Source: Pedobacter sp. AJM | GTDB taxonomy: Bacteria; Bacteroidota; Bacteroidia; Sphingobacteriales; Sphingobacteriaceae | Assembly: GCF_002197755.1 (NCBI RefSeq) | Contig: NZ_NHOT01000001.1 | Location: 372,001-436,000, forward strand | Direction of reading: 5' to 3' | Length of the DNA stretch: 64,000 nucleotides | In this document: in pieces, positions 1-9,056 of the stretch | Position numbering within the stretch: position 1 is the first letter of the stretch | Layout: every line of letters starts with the position of its first letter | Program-made: the position numbers and the translations under genes | Notes under the pieces: model-generated | The model's input: only the letters and a program-made list of their open reading frames with translations | What the model was told of the DNA's origin: nothing | The model's database searches: none

Positions 1-288
1 ACAGAGGCTGATTCGTTATTAAAACTTCAGGATAACATTAAAATTTTCCGGGAGCAGAAATTATCAGCTCCATCAGCAGAAAACAGTCCCATTCAAGCTG
101 TTCTCATTCCGGATTGTAATCGATTAAAACGCCTGCAGCAAACGCTATCAGATGAAGATTTTTTGACCTATGCGGTTTACAGTCCGACTGTAAAACAAGG
201 TACAGAACGCCTGCGAATCTGTATTCATAGTTTTAATACAGAAAGGGAAATTACCGCACTTACCAGCATGATCAGAAAATTTAGATAA
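1..288 (+). CDS. bioF: 8-amino-7-oxononanoate synthase, C-terminal part (bioF)
   Basis: Open reading frame entering from the left edge, 95 codons ending in TAA at 286-288. BioF is the PLP enzyme that condenses pimeloyl-thioester with alanine in biotin synthesis. Only the C-terminal small domain is visible; the tail with GTERLRICIHSFNTEREI is typical of the end of the alpha-oxoamine synthase fold. It lies 34 bp upstream of bioD on the same strand, followed by bioB and bioA, which supports the assignment. The catalytic lysine region lies outside the window, so the call rests on the tail and on context. Confidence 0.8.
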   Translation, partial: TEADSLLKLQDNIKIFREQKLSAPSAENSPIQAVLIPDCNRLKRLQQTLSDEDFLTYAVYSPTVKQGTERLRICIHSFNTEREITALTSMIRKFR

Positions 289-322
289 CAAAAATTAAAA
301 ACAGTTTTACCAGGTAAAAAAC

Positions 323-931
323 ATGAAATTATTCATCACCGGAATAGGGACAGAAGTAGGAAAAACAATCTGTGCAGCCATCCTAACGAAATATTTTAAT
401 GCCACTTATTGGAAACCCATCCAATCTGGCGATCTGGATCATACCGACAGCATGAAGATTAAAGCATGGGCAGGTGAATATGTGATCATCAACCCCGAAA
501 AATATCTCCTGAAACTTGCAGCATCACCACATCAATCTGCTGCCAAAGAAGGAATCTCAATTCACACAAATGACTTTGTACTCCCTGAAAATTCTGAACG
601 CCTCATTATAGAAGGTGCAGGAGGATTAATGGTTCCGATTTCTGATCACGAATTTATGATCGATCTAATTGTAAAATTAGACCTTCCTGCTGCACTGGTA
701 GTAAAAAATTACCTGGGTTGTATCAACCACAGTTTATTATCAATAATGGCCATAAACCAAAGAAAAATTAAGCTGCAATATTTGATTTTAAATGGAAGTT
801 TCCCCGAAGCTACCGAACGGGTTATCTGCAATTTTATAGGAGCCGAAACGAAAATTATAAAAATTCCCCACATCAAAAAAATCTCAGAACAAAGCATAGA
901 AAGTATATCAAAAAAAATTGAAAATTTATGA
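323..931 (+). CDS. bioD: ATP-dependent dethiobiotin synthetase BioD
   Basis: Cytoplasmic enzyme that carboxylates 7,8-diaminopelargonic acid and closes the ureido ring to give dethiobiotin. The 202-residue protein starts with the P-loop GIGTEVGKT (residues 7-15). The substrate loop KPIQSG is at 31-36, the ASPHQSAA segment near 67-74, and the second nucleotide motif EGAGGLMVP at 97-105. Length fits the family, which is usually 200-230 residues. Its last codons overlap the bioB start (ATGA at 928-931), a sign of translational coupling in the bioFDBA operon. Confidence 0.95.
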   Translation: MKLFITGIGTEVGKTICAAILTKYFNATYWKPIQSGDLDHTDSMKIKAWAGEYVIINPEKYLLKLAASPHQSAAKEGISIHTNDFVLPENSERLIIEGAGGLMVPISDHEFMIDLIVKLDLPAALVVKNYLGCINHSLLSIMAINQRKIKLQYLILNGSFPEATERVICNFIGAETKIIKIPHIKKISEQSIESISKKIENL

Positions 932-1917
932 TAACGAATCAGAAAACAATCGTTAGAAACAACTGGACTAAAGGTGAAATAGAAGAAATCTACCATTTAC
1001 CCTTATTGGACCTTATTTATAAAGCCGCCACCGTACACCGTGAATGGCATAATGCGCAAGAAATACAAATCTCTACCTTACTATCTATAAAAACAGGTGG
1101 CTGTCCGGAAGATTGTTCTTATTGCGGACAGGCTGCCAGGTACCATACTAATATTAAAGTTCAGGCTCTATTACCTACAGAAACCGTAATTGCACATGCC
1201 CAAAAAGCAAAAGAAAGTGGTTCCTCTCGTTTTTGTATGGCTGCCGCCTGGAGAGAAGTAAGAAATAATAGCGATTTTGATCAGGTAATCGATATGGTGA
1301 AAGGTATTAACGAACTCGGTTTGGAAGTGTGCTGCACCCTGGGTATGCTAACCGAAGAACAGGCCATCCGGCTCCAGCAAGCAGGTTTGTATGCCTATAA
1401 TCATAACCTGGATACATCAGAACAATATTATCAGGAGATTATATCGACCAGAACTTTTGATCATAGAATTAGCACCATCAATAACGTTAGAAAAGCTGGC
1501 ATCACCGTTTGTTCCGGAGGAATTATCGGGCTTGGAGAAACCCACCAGGATAGAATTTCTATGTTATTAACATTAGCAACAATGCCACAGCACCCCGAAT
1601 CTGTTCCCATTAATGCACTAGCCAGGGTACAGGGAACGCCGCTTGAAAATAACGAAAAAACAGATACCTGGGAAATGGTAAGAATGATCGCAACCGCAAG
1701 AATGATAATGCCTGCATCAATGGTTCGCCTGAGTGCCGGAAGAATTGAAATGACGGCGTTTGAGCAGGCCTGGTGTTTTATGGCTGGAGCAAATTCCATT
1801 TTTACCGGCGAAAGGGAAACTTTACTCGTAACACCTAATCCAGGTGTTTTAGAAGACATGCAAATGCTGCAAACCTTAGGTCTAAAGCCCATGAAAGTGG
1901 AAAAAGCTACCCTTTAA
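928..1917 (+). CDS. bioB: Biotin synthase BioB (radical SAM)
   Basis: Radical-SAM enzyme that inserts sulfur into dethiobiotin to make biotin. The 329-residue protein carries the CxxxCxxC cluster motif as GGCPEDCSYCGQ, with cysteines at 59, 63 and 66. The BioB-specific YNHNLDTS segment follows near residue 156, then the GGIIGLGE motif. Length is normal. The start overlaps the end of bioD by four bases, and bioA follows 44 bp downstream, so the genes are probably co-transcribed. Confidence 0.97.
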   Translation: MITNQKTIVRNNWTKGEIEEIYHLPLLDLIYKAATVHREWHNAQEIQISTLLSIKTGGCPEDCSYCGQAARYHTNIKVQALLPTETVIAHAQKAKESGSSRFCMAAAWREVRNNSDFDQVIDMVKGINELGLEVCCTLGMLTEEQAIRLQQAGLYAYNHNLDTSEQYYQEIISTRTFDHRISTINNVRKAGITVCSGGIIGLGETHQDRISMLLTLATMPQHPESVPINALARVQGTPLENNEKTDTWEMVRMIATARMIMPASMVRLSAGRIEMTAFEQAWCFMAGANSIFTGERETLLVTPNPGVLEDMQMLQTLGLKPMKVEKATL

Positions 1918-1961
1918 ATAAGAAATACAGCATCTATCATTATGGGAAAATTATCAATAAA

Positions 1962-3242
1962 ATGCTTATGAATTTAAGAGAACGAGACCGGGCCGTTAAC
2001 TGGCATCCTTACACACAAATGAAGAATGCTGGGGATGCAATCCCGATTGTTAAGGGAAAGGGCATTTATCTTTTTGATGACAACGGAAACCAGTATATCG
2101 ATGCTGTTTCGTCATGGTGGGTTACGCTGCATGGCCATGCGCATCCTTATATTGCACAAAAGGTTTCCGAGCAGTTAAATATTTTAGAGCAGGTTATTTT
2201 TGCAGGATTTACCCATGAACCAGCCATTAAACTTTCAGAAAACCTGTTGAACCTTCTCCCTGAAAACCAACAGAAGGTTTTTTATTCTGACAATGGTTCA
2301 ACAGCTGTAGAAGTGGCGCTTAAAATGTGTATTCAGTACTCTTTTAATAAAGGACTTAAAAAGTCTAAAATTTTAGCTTTTAAAAACGCTTACCATGGCG
2401 ATACTTTCGGAGCCATGTCTGTAAGTGGAAGAAGTATCTGGACGATACCCTTTGCAGAAATGTTGTTCGAGGTGATCTTTATTGATACACCAACGACTGA
2501 AAACCTGGAAAATTTAAAATCTCAAATTAAGGCCTGCCACCAGGAGCTGATTTGTTTTATTTGCGAACCCTTAGTTCAGGGTGCTGCCGGAATGTTGATG
2601 CACAGGGCTGAAGATTTGGATCAATTAATGCAATACTGCAGAGCACAGAAAATCCTAATTATTGAGGATGAGGTTTTTACTGGTTTCGGAAGAACAGGAA
2701 AACTATTTGCAGCTGATCATCTTTCCGTACAGCCTGATATAATGTGTTTTTCGAAAGGATTAACAGGTGGAACTATTCCAATGGGCATTACCACTTGTTC
2801 AAATGAAATTTATAATGCTTTTCTTTCGGATGATCAGTATAAAACGCTATTTCACGGTCACTCTTTTACTGCAAATCCGCTAGCCTGTACTGCAGCTTTG
2901 GCCAGCATGGAATTGCTGTTGAACGAAGAGACTCAAAGTAATATTCAGCGGATTTCTGCGCAGCATTTTCAGTTTTCAACTGTTTTAAAACAGCATCCAC
3001 AAATTGAAAATATCAGGCAAACCGGAACGATCTTGGCCTGGGAAATAAAAAATGATCAGCAAACTTCTTATTTTAATGAGATTGGCAAAAAACTGTATCA
3101 TGAATTTTTATTACGCGGAATAATTATGCGTCCATTAGGAAATGTGATGTATCTCGTTCCACCTTATTGTATTACAGAGGCAGAACTGGATTTCATTTAT
3201 CACAATATTTTAGATGTGTTAAACAGCTTTAATACAGCGTAA
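1962..3242 (+). CDS. bioA: Adenosylmethionine-8-amino-7-oxononanoate aminotransferase BioA
   Basis: PLP-dependent class III aminotransferase that uses S-adenosylmethionine as amino donor to turn 8-amino-7-oxononanoate into 7,8-diaminopelargonate. Visible motifs are WHPYTQM at 14-20 (substrate pocket), GSTAVEVALK at 112-121 (PLP phosphate), DEVFTGFGRTG at 236-246 and the Schiff-base lysine K265 in CFSKGLTGG. The 426-residue length is normal. A second in-frame ATG lies two codons in (1968), so the exact start is open. It is the last gene of the bio operon and ends before a strong hairpin shared with the convergent gldN. Confidence 0.96.
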   Translation: MLMNLRERDRAVNWHPYTQMKNAGDAIPIVKGKGIYLFDDNGNQYIDAVSSWWVTLHGHAHPYIAQKVSEQLNILEQVIFAGFTHEPAIKLSENLLNLLPENQQKVFYSDNGSTAVEVALKMCIQYSFNKGLKKSKILAFKNAYHGDTFGAMSVSGRSIWTIPFAEMLFEVIFIDTPTTENLENLKSQIKACHQELICFICEPLVQGAAGMLMHRAEDLDQLMQYCRAQKILIIEDEVFTGFGRTGKLFAADHLSVQPDIMCFSKGLTGGTIPMGITTCSNEIYNAFLSDDQYKTLFHGHSFTANPLACTAALASMELLLNEETQSNIQRISAQHFQFSTVLKQHPQIENIRQTGTILAWEIKNDQQTSYFNEIGKKLYHEFLLRGIIMRPLGNVMYLVPPYCITEAELDFIYHNILDVLNSFNTA

Positions 3243-3328
3243 TAAAGGACTAAAATTTAAATGTATAGTATTAACGCTATACTTTATAGGCCGCTTAAAA
3301 ATATCAATTACAACCCTATCGCTACATA

Positions 3329-3360
3329 AAAAAAGGAGCAAATTAATCTGCTCCTTTTTT
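3329..3360. terminator. Bidirectional hairpin terminator between bioA and gldN
   Basis: Perfect 12-bp inverted repeat AAAAAAGGAGCA (3329-3340) and TGCTCCTTTTTT (3349-3360) with an 8-base loop. The A and T runs at the base give a U-tract on either strand, as expected between two convergent operons. Confidence 0.9.
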
Positions 3361-3392
3361 ATGTTATATAATGCTCCCTTTTGGGCTAGGGC

Positions 3393-4298
3393 TTAATATT
3401 CCCAAAGTCCCTGTTCGTAATCCAGAACAGACTTTTTAATTCTTTCAGACTCGTATAACCTTTGTTTTGGGTCTGCAATGATATCCCGAAGCTTGTTATC
3501 ACCCGGATTAGATTCTTTAACGATGTAGCTGCTAAATAAACGACGAATAAAGAAATCATCAAAACTCAAAGTAGAGGCATCATTATTGGTGTTTACCAAA
3601 CGTTTCTTGGTTAAGATTTCTCTTGCCTCAGGGTAATAAATCCAGAAAACCGGCTGCCATTGTTTCGACGATTCAATGTATTTCATGGGGGCAATACCCA
3701 CAATACGCGGCTCAAAAATAGAACGTTTCACATCAAAAATCCAATCTTCTTTAATTCTGAATTTTAAAAAGGATTCAGGATTAAGGTCGTTAGCTACTGT
3801 CTTAACCGTACCTGCCTTGGAGTCTGTAACTTCAACTGTTCCTGAAGCCTGCATCATTGCGGTATCAGCAGCTAAAGGATTAGTAAATGCATCATCCTCA
3901 TTATTTAAACTATCAAAAGGAGAATAAGCTGTAAGTTCTTCCGCTTTAACGGCAGCAATGATAACATCTATCAAACGAGATTTCGGTGATCTTAATGCAG
4001 AATTTACAGTATCACGTAAATCGATCTCCCTCCAGATGCGTTTAGCATAAAAAACATCTTCTTCCCGTACATCTGCCAAAGGCACCATTTCTGTGCTATC
4101 TATATCCTTACGGGCATAAAAGCCATCTTTTGGCGGAACCTTTAGTTTTTTCTTTGCCGTTTTCACCGGAGCCTTTACAGTATCTGTTACAGTTGCTGCT
4201 GGAGCAGCTTTTTTTGGCGCCAGCTTTGTTGGCCTTTTTTGTGCAAAAACCAATGTAGTAAACAACGCAAAAACAGCAATACTTAAAATCCTTTTCAT
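3393..4298 (-). CDS. gldN: GldN, type IX secretion / gliding motility protein
   Basis: Periplasmic component of the type IX secretion system; in studied Bacteroidota GldN (PorN) pairs with the lipoprotein GldK to form a ring around the translocon. The open frame reaches 4379, but the ATG at 4296-4298 gives a clean signal peptide (MKRILSIAVFALFTTLVFAQ) and sits only 7 bp after the gldM stop, so I use that start (301 residues). A low-complexity Ala/Pro/Lys-rich stretch follows the signal sequence. It is the last gene of the gldKLMN operon. Confidence 0.92.
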   Translation of the reverse strand: MKRILSIAVFALFTTLVFAQKRPTKLAPKKAAPAATVTDTVKAPVKTAKKKLKVPPKDGFYARKDIDSTEMVPLADVREEDVFYAKRIWREIDLRDTVNSALRSPKSRLIDVIIAAVKAEELTAYSPFDSLNNEDDAFTNPLAADTAMMQASGTVEVTDSKAGTVKTVANDLNPESFLKFRIKEDWIFDVKRSIFEPRIVGIAPMKYIESSKQWQPVFWIYYPEAREILTKKRLVNTNNDASTLSFDDFFIRRLFSSYIVKESNPGDNKLRDIIADPKQRLYESERIKKSVLDYEQGLWEY

Positions 4299-4305
4299 CT
4301 TATTC

Positions 4306-5838
4306 TTATTTAACCGTGAATGCCAATGAAGGTAATACATTCTGACGTCCGTCTGGACCAACAGAAACAATATCTTCAAAAAATACTCTTGTTCCCGGGG
4401 TAATGGAGTTTATTGCGGCTCTAACCGGACCTGCAAAACTTCCGCCGCTACCCGAAATCGTAACCGCATCAGAACGTGGTTTGATAATCGTTAACTTATA
4501 ACGTTGAATTTTAAATTTCACATCAAAAGGAAAATCATCAAGGTCTGCTTCAATTTCACTTTCACTTTTCAGCTGAACGGATGCCACATCACCACCTGAT
4601 CGTCCACCAACCTTAGCAATTGGTTTTGGAATGGCCTTCACCCTGAATTTTTGAGAACCCAGGCTAACGGTTTTACCTGCATTCGATGCGCTTACGTTAA
4701 TAGAAACTTCCTGACCAACCTGACTACCCGCAAGGTTTACATTGTAGTTTCCGTTCGAGCCAGACATTGACCCAGCCGAGATAGAAGCCTTAATGCTCTC
4801 TAATGGAAATCCTGCTGCCGAAACCGTAAATGGGTTTGGAATACCAGCATAAATCACATTCATTTTGGTAGATGACACTGTTGCTGATGGTTTTGCCACC
4901 TGGTATTTCTGCGGCTGCGTTTTGTACTCTTTCACTTGTCCATCAGTTTGACGCACGCGAATGGTACCTACCCAGGTAAATTCACCTACACTTCCAGTCC
5001 CGCCAGTATATGTTCCTTTGCCTTCTTTAACCGACAATTTATTTCCGTTTACCGTAATATCAGGTGAAGACCTGGAATCACTGGCTGTTAAAAATACTTC
5101 AGCAGTATAAGGCTGGCCCTGGATTACATAGGAAGTTGGTGCCACAGCTACCGCAGCAAACTGATCAAGATTTACCTGAGCCTTATCCATATTTCCGAAC
5201 AACTTCTTAACAACCTCGGCTTCAGCATTTTTAGTATCGGCCTGAAGTTTAGTTAAAACCGTCATTGCAGCGGTTAAAGGCGTACCCTCACCAAAATAAG
5301 TAGCCTGCCAGTTGCCTTTTCTCTTTCTTTCCGGATCTTTGGCTTCCAGTGAAAAAGCCACATTAGCCCGGTCTGCCGGATCAAGCAGGGAAATTAACTT
5401 CTCACGTGTTGCGTTGATTTTTGCTTTTAATTTATCGGCTTCCCCCTTATTGATCATGATATCCTGAGCAATATCCAGGTTATCCCTGTTAACCAGGTCG
5501 CCGGTTTCGGGATTTATGCCATCACCAGCCGAAGTAAATTGTTTTTTAATCCCCTCAATATAATTATTCAACTCATCTGCAGCAGCCTTGGCCTGCTGAG
5601 CCTTTTCATAGATCGGCTGTGCACGAGCAGGTTCTTCCTTCAATTTTGAATTTTCAAAAGCTGAGAAAAGTTGATTAATACTGGAGTTCACATTGTTTTT
5701 TGAAGTATCCAAACTATCATTGATATTTTTGAATGCATCTAAAACAGTATCTGATACGTTTAAGGCCAGCATCGCCAACAATACCAAATACATGATATTG
5801 ATCATCCGCTGCCTTGTTGTTTCTTTTCCGCCTGCCAT
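4306..5838 (-). CDS. gldM: GldM, type IX secretion motor protein
   Basis: GldM has one N-terminal transmembrane helix and a long periplasmic arm. With GldL it forms the proton-driven motor that powers type IX secretion and gliding. The 510-residue length is normal. The start MAGGKETTRQRMINIMYLVLLAMLALNVSD (split: MAGGKETTRQ then the hydrophobic helix, about 12-32) is characteristic. The remainder is rich in beta-type Gly/Ser/Thr sequence, as expected for the stacked periplasmic domains. The gene lies 39 bp after gldL and 7 bp before gldN. Confidence 0.96.
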   Translation of the reverse strand: MAGGKETTRQRMINIMYLVLLAMLALNVSDTVLDAFKNINDSLDTSKNNVNSSINQLFSAFENSKLKEEPARAQPIYEKAQQAKAAADELNNYIEGIKKQFTSAGDGINPETGDLVNRDNLDIAQDIMINKGEADKLKAKINATREKLISLLDPADRANVAFSLEAKDPERKRKGNWQATYFGEGTPLTAAMTVLTKLQADTKNAEAEVVKKLFGNMDKAQVNLDQFAAVAVAPTSYVIQGQPYTAEVFLTASDSRSSPDITVNGNKLSVKEGKGTYTGGTGSVGEFTWVGTIRVRQTDGQVKEYKTQPQKYQVAKPSATVSSTKMNVIYAGIPNPFTVSAAGFPLESIKASISAGSMSGSNGNYNVNLAGSQVGQEVSINVSASNAGKTVSLGSQKFRVKAIPKPIAKVGGRSGGDVASVQLKSESEIEADLDDFPFDVKFKIQRYKLTIIKPRSDAVTISGSGGSFAGPVRAAINSITPGTRVFFEDIVSVGPDGRQNVLPSLAFTVK

Positions 5839-5877
5839 ATTTATGTAGCCTTTTATTTAGATTAAAAACTATACAAA

Positions 5878-6687
5878 TTATAAACGTGGGCCATTCATAG
5901 CCGATAGCATATTGCCATAAATTGCATTTAATGATGACAGGTTTTTAGCCAGCTTGTTCACTTCTTCTTTGAACTGTTTAGAATCTTCCATTGATTCATT
6001 AAAGTTCTGCATGGTAAGTGATAAGTTTGAATAAAACTTATTCATTGATTTTAAATGAGCGCTCGAATCCTGTAATTCCAATTCATACACGGCATTTAAA
6101 GCAGATAGATTTTTAGACAGATTATTTACCTGGTCATGGTAAGCCTGAGAATCTACATTACTTTCGCCCATTGCTTTCAGGTTCGCTGTAGCTTTTTCGA
6201 AAGAAGCACTTAAGTTATCAAAACCAGCAGAAGCTGTTTTTACCTTACTTGTAAATTCATTCGTGGCTGTAGAAGCGTCTGCAACATTGGATATTGCAGC
6301 TACCTTATCGCCGAATGTACGAAGGCCATTACCGAGACTTTCAATCAGTTCAGGACCAACTTTAGCATCGGCCAACATTTTATCTAATGCAGCTGTATTG
6401 GCCGGAGCAGACACTGAAGCCACAGGTCTTGCAGATGCTTTGGGTAACTCACCTGTAAAATCTGTTCTAAGTTCAGGATAAACCCTTTCCCATGCCGGTT
6501 CTGGCTCGGGTGGAAAAAAACCTGTTAAAAAGAATAGAATAGCTTCTATACCTAAGCCTATTCCAATCATGTAACTACCGAAGATTCCACCTATATGCAA
6601 AATCTTGAATAATGCGCCTACGATTACAATACTTGCTCCCCATGAAATCGCTACATGTAACCAGCCTGGTTGTTTCTTTGCTGCCAT
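5878..6687 (-). CDS. gldL: GldL, type IX secretion inner-membrane motor protein
   Basis: Inner-membrane partner of GldM in the type IX secretion motor. The 269-residue protein has two N-terminal transmembrane helices (about 11-29 and 36-58) followed by a long soluble helical tail, probably coiled coil. A glutamate inside the second helix (E48 in GLGIEAILFF) matches the conserved membrane Glu thought to take part in proton flow. It follows gldK by 38 bp and precedes gldM by 39 bp on the minus strand. Confidence 0.95.
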   Translation of the reverse strand: MAAKKQPGWLHVAISWGASIVIVGALFKILHIGGIFGSYMIGIGLGIEAILFFLTGFFPPEPEPAWERVYPELRTDFTGELPKASARPVASVSAPANTAALDKMLADAKVGPELIESLGNGLRTFGDKVAAISNVADASTATNEFTSKVKTASAGFDNLSASFEKATANLKAMGESNVDSQAYHDQVNNLSKNLSALNAVYELELQDSSAHLKSMNKFYSNLSLTMQNFNESMEDSKQFKEEVNKLAKNLSSLNAIYGNMLSAMNGPRL

Positions 6688-6725
6688 AAAATTAGATGTT
6701 TTTCTTTAGTATTAGTTTGTTTGGT

Positions 6726-8051
6726 TTAGTTTCTTAAATCGGTACCGGGATAAGATGAAACACATCTGAAACCAATATATGATCTTTGTGTATCCTGATA
6801 TTCATAAGTAGATACCGCATTTTGCAGGAAATACCCTGTATCTTTCCAAGAACCTCCTTTAACTACTTTTCTTTTGAGGTATTTGCTATCATTTGGTCCG
6901 GCAACGTAGGTAAAGTTCGGATTTAAATCATGTAACAATGGCGACGCACTTTTGTTGTAAGCTGTCAAGGTCCACTCAGAAACGTTTCCTGCCATGTTAT
7001 AAAGGCCATAGTCATTAGGAAAGTACGATTTCACACCAACTGTATAAATCCCACCGTCACTGGAATAATCTCCACGTCCTGGTTTAAAATTTGCCTGTAA
7101 ACAACCTTTGGTATTTCTGATATAAGGCCCGCCCCAAGGGTATTTTGTTTTGGTATTACCACCTCTGGCGGCATATTCAAATTCAGTTTCTGCCGGCAAC
7201 CTGTAATCAGATCTTGATCCGGACGGCATTTTTCTGGCCTGTGCCACACCATCGTATAACCTGGTTCTCCAATGAGAAAAAGCTTTAGCTTGTTCCCAGC
7301 TTACCCCTACTACCGGATAATCATCATATGAGGGATGGTTGTAATAACCACGCACCATAGGGTCATTTTGAGAATAGGAATAATCTGTTTTCCAAACCAT
7401 AGTATCCGGGTAGATCGCAATGTTATAACGATCTATATAATCCTGCCGTTTACTATTTGGATTTTTATGGCCTAAAGCGGCCTTATCCATATTTAATTCT
7501 GCGTAGCTATATTCAAATTTACGTACATCAAATTCTTTTCTTCCGGGCAAGGCATCTAAGCCGGAATAATACATCCCGTCCAGCTGAGCAGTTTCTGCAC
7601 CAGCTCCCTTACCTTTATTGCGCCAGATGTTAGATCCATTTGTGCCAACTGCTTTCCAGTTGATATATTTCTCGCCACCCAATGCTTCTGCAGCTCCCCT
7701 ACCTTTTGGAGTCATCATGAACCGTTGCGGATTTCCCATCATGGCAATTGCAATAGAATCTCTTACCCAGTTGGTAAACTGGCGGTACTCTGCATTGGAA
7801 ATTTCGGTTTGATCCATAAAGAATGCACTGATGGTTGTCATTCGGCTCGGACCATTCTGTGAAAAGGTGATATCCTCATCAGATCCCCCTAAAGGTGTAT
7901 GCCCGGGTGGAATATATACCATCCCCAAAGGAACCTGGTTATTTTTGAATTTCCGGTTATAGGCTCCCACCAACTCGCCCTGGCCTCCATGACCACAACT
8001 CGCAAGCAATACCGTTACACCAACAATGGCCAGAAGGTAGATTTTCTTCAT
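6726..8051 (-). CDS. gldK: GldK, type IX secretion lipoprotein (FGE-sulfatase fold)
   Basis: Outer-membrane-associated lipoprotein of the type IX secretion ring, partner of GldN. The open frame extends to 8096, but the ATG at 8049-8051 gives a proper lipoprotein signal (MKKIYLLAIVGVTVLLASC), so that start is used (441 residues). The rest is a formylglycine-generating-enzyme/sulfatase-modifying-factor type domain, with PAETEFEYAARGG, GNVSEWTLTAY, VVKGGSW and a final FRCV block. It is the first gene of the gldKLMN operon. No clear promoter was found in the 220 bp upstream. Confidence 0.95.
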   Translation of the reverse strand: MKKIYLLAIVGVTVLLASCGHGGQGELVGAYNRKFKNNQVPLGMVYIPPGHTPLGGSDEDITFSQNGPSRMTTISAFFMDQTEISNAEYRQFTNWVRDSIAIAMMGNPQRFMMTPKGRGAAEALGGEKYINWKAVGTNGSNIWRNKGKGAGAETAQLDGMYYSGLDALPGRKEFDVRKFEYSYAELNMDKAALGHKNPNSKRQDYIDRYNIAIYPDTMVWKTDYSYSQNDPMVRGYYNHPSYDDYPVVGVSWEQAKAFSHWRTRLYDGVAQARKMPSGSRSDYRLPAETEFEYAARGGNTKTKYPWGGPYIRNTKGCLQANFKPGRGDYSSDGGIYTVGVKSYFPNDYGLYNMAGNVSEWTLTAYNKSASPLLHDLNPNFTYVAGPNDSKYLKRKVVKGGSWKDTGYFLQNAVSTYEYQDTQRSYIGFRCVSSYPGTDLRN

Positions 8052-8271
8052 ATTATTTATAGTGTGCAGCGCACGATTAAGGGGCAATTTTATCAAAAAT
8101 CACTACAATAATCAACAAATGCAAATATTTAATTAAATAGTTTATTCCCAAAATGCGTAACGCAAAAGGCTGCGTTTTCATACTTTGGTGTGCCTGCTTA
8201 TAGAGATATAACTTCCTTTAAACTGATAAGTTACGTATTTATTATCATCAAACAAAAAATTATTAAATTTC

Positions 8272-9042
8272 TTATTTATTTGATGTTTTAATATAGTTTT
8301 CAATGGCCATGGTCATGGATGGAACACCAGGAGTAGGTGCGGCAATATCCACAATTAATCCCATATCCACGCAAGCTTTGCTTGTATTTGTTCCGAATGC
8401 TGCAATACGGGTATTATTTTGCTTAAAATCGGGGAAATTTTTAAACAAAGACTGAATGCTTGAAGGGCTGAAAAATGCAATTACGTCGTAAAAAACCTCG
8501 GCTAAGTCTGACAAATCACTAACCACCGTTCTGAAAAGAACCGCAGGTGTAAAATCATAGCCGCTTTTTTCAAGGAATTTCATGGTATCTTCCGTTGCCA
8601 CATCAGAACATGGATACAAAAACTTTTCATTGGCATGCTTTTTCAGCACTTCAGCTAAATCTGCTGCTGTTTGTTTACCAAAGAATATTTTTCTTTTCCT
8701 GTATTGAATGTACTTTTGAAGATATAACGCAATCGTTTCAGAAAGACAGAAATATTTTAAATCAACCGGAACGTCATAACGCATTTCTTCACAAATTCTG
8801 AAGAAGTGATCTGCAGCGTTACGGCTGGTAAAGATTACAGCAGTGAAATCAGCCAGGTTAATCTTATCTTTCCTAAAGTCTCTCGCCGGCACCCCCTCAA
8901 CATGTATAAAAGACCTGAAATCAACTTTTAAATTGTGTTTCTTGGCCAAATCGTAGTAAGGAGATTTTTCTGTTTCAGGTTTTGGTAATGTAACCAAAAT
9001 ACTTTTCACTTTGCGAATTCTAGAGTCGTTCTTTTCTTGCAT
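8272..9042 (-). CDS. hemD: Uroporphyrinogen-III synthase (HemD-like)
   Basis: Probable enzyme that cyclises hydroxymethylbilane to uroporphyrinogen III in heme biosynthesis. The 256-residue protein has the two-lobed HemD layout: a first lobe with VIFTSRNAADHF and a second with IAFFSPSSIQSLF and IAAFGTNTSKAC near the end. Sequence conservation in this family is weak, so the call rests on these blocks and length. It lies 14 bp after a DUF4271 membrane protein gene, an arrangement I recall as common in Bacteroidota. Confidence 0.85.
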   Translation of the reverse strand: MQEKNDSRIRKVKSILVTLPKPETEKSPYYDLAKKHNLKVDFRSFIHVEGVPARDFRKDKINLADFTAVIFTSRNAADHFFRICEEMRYDVPVDLKYFCLSETIALYLQKYIQYRKRKIFFGKQTAADLAEVLKKHANEKFLYPCSDVATEDTMKFLEKSGYDFTPAVLFRTVVSDLSDLAEVFYDVIAFFSPSSIQSLFKNFPDFKQNNTRIAAFGTNTSKACVDMGLIVDIAAPTPGVPSMTMAIENYIKTSNK

Positions 9043-9056
9043 TTTCCTTGTTCGTG

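Noticed and set aside
8154..8164. TGCGTAACGCA dyad upstream of gldK
   Set aside because: Too short to distinguish from chance and not placed against a clear promoter.
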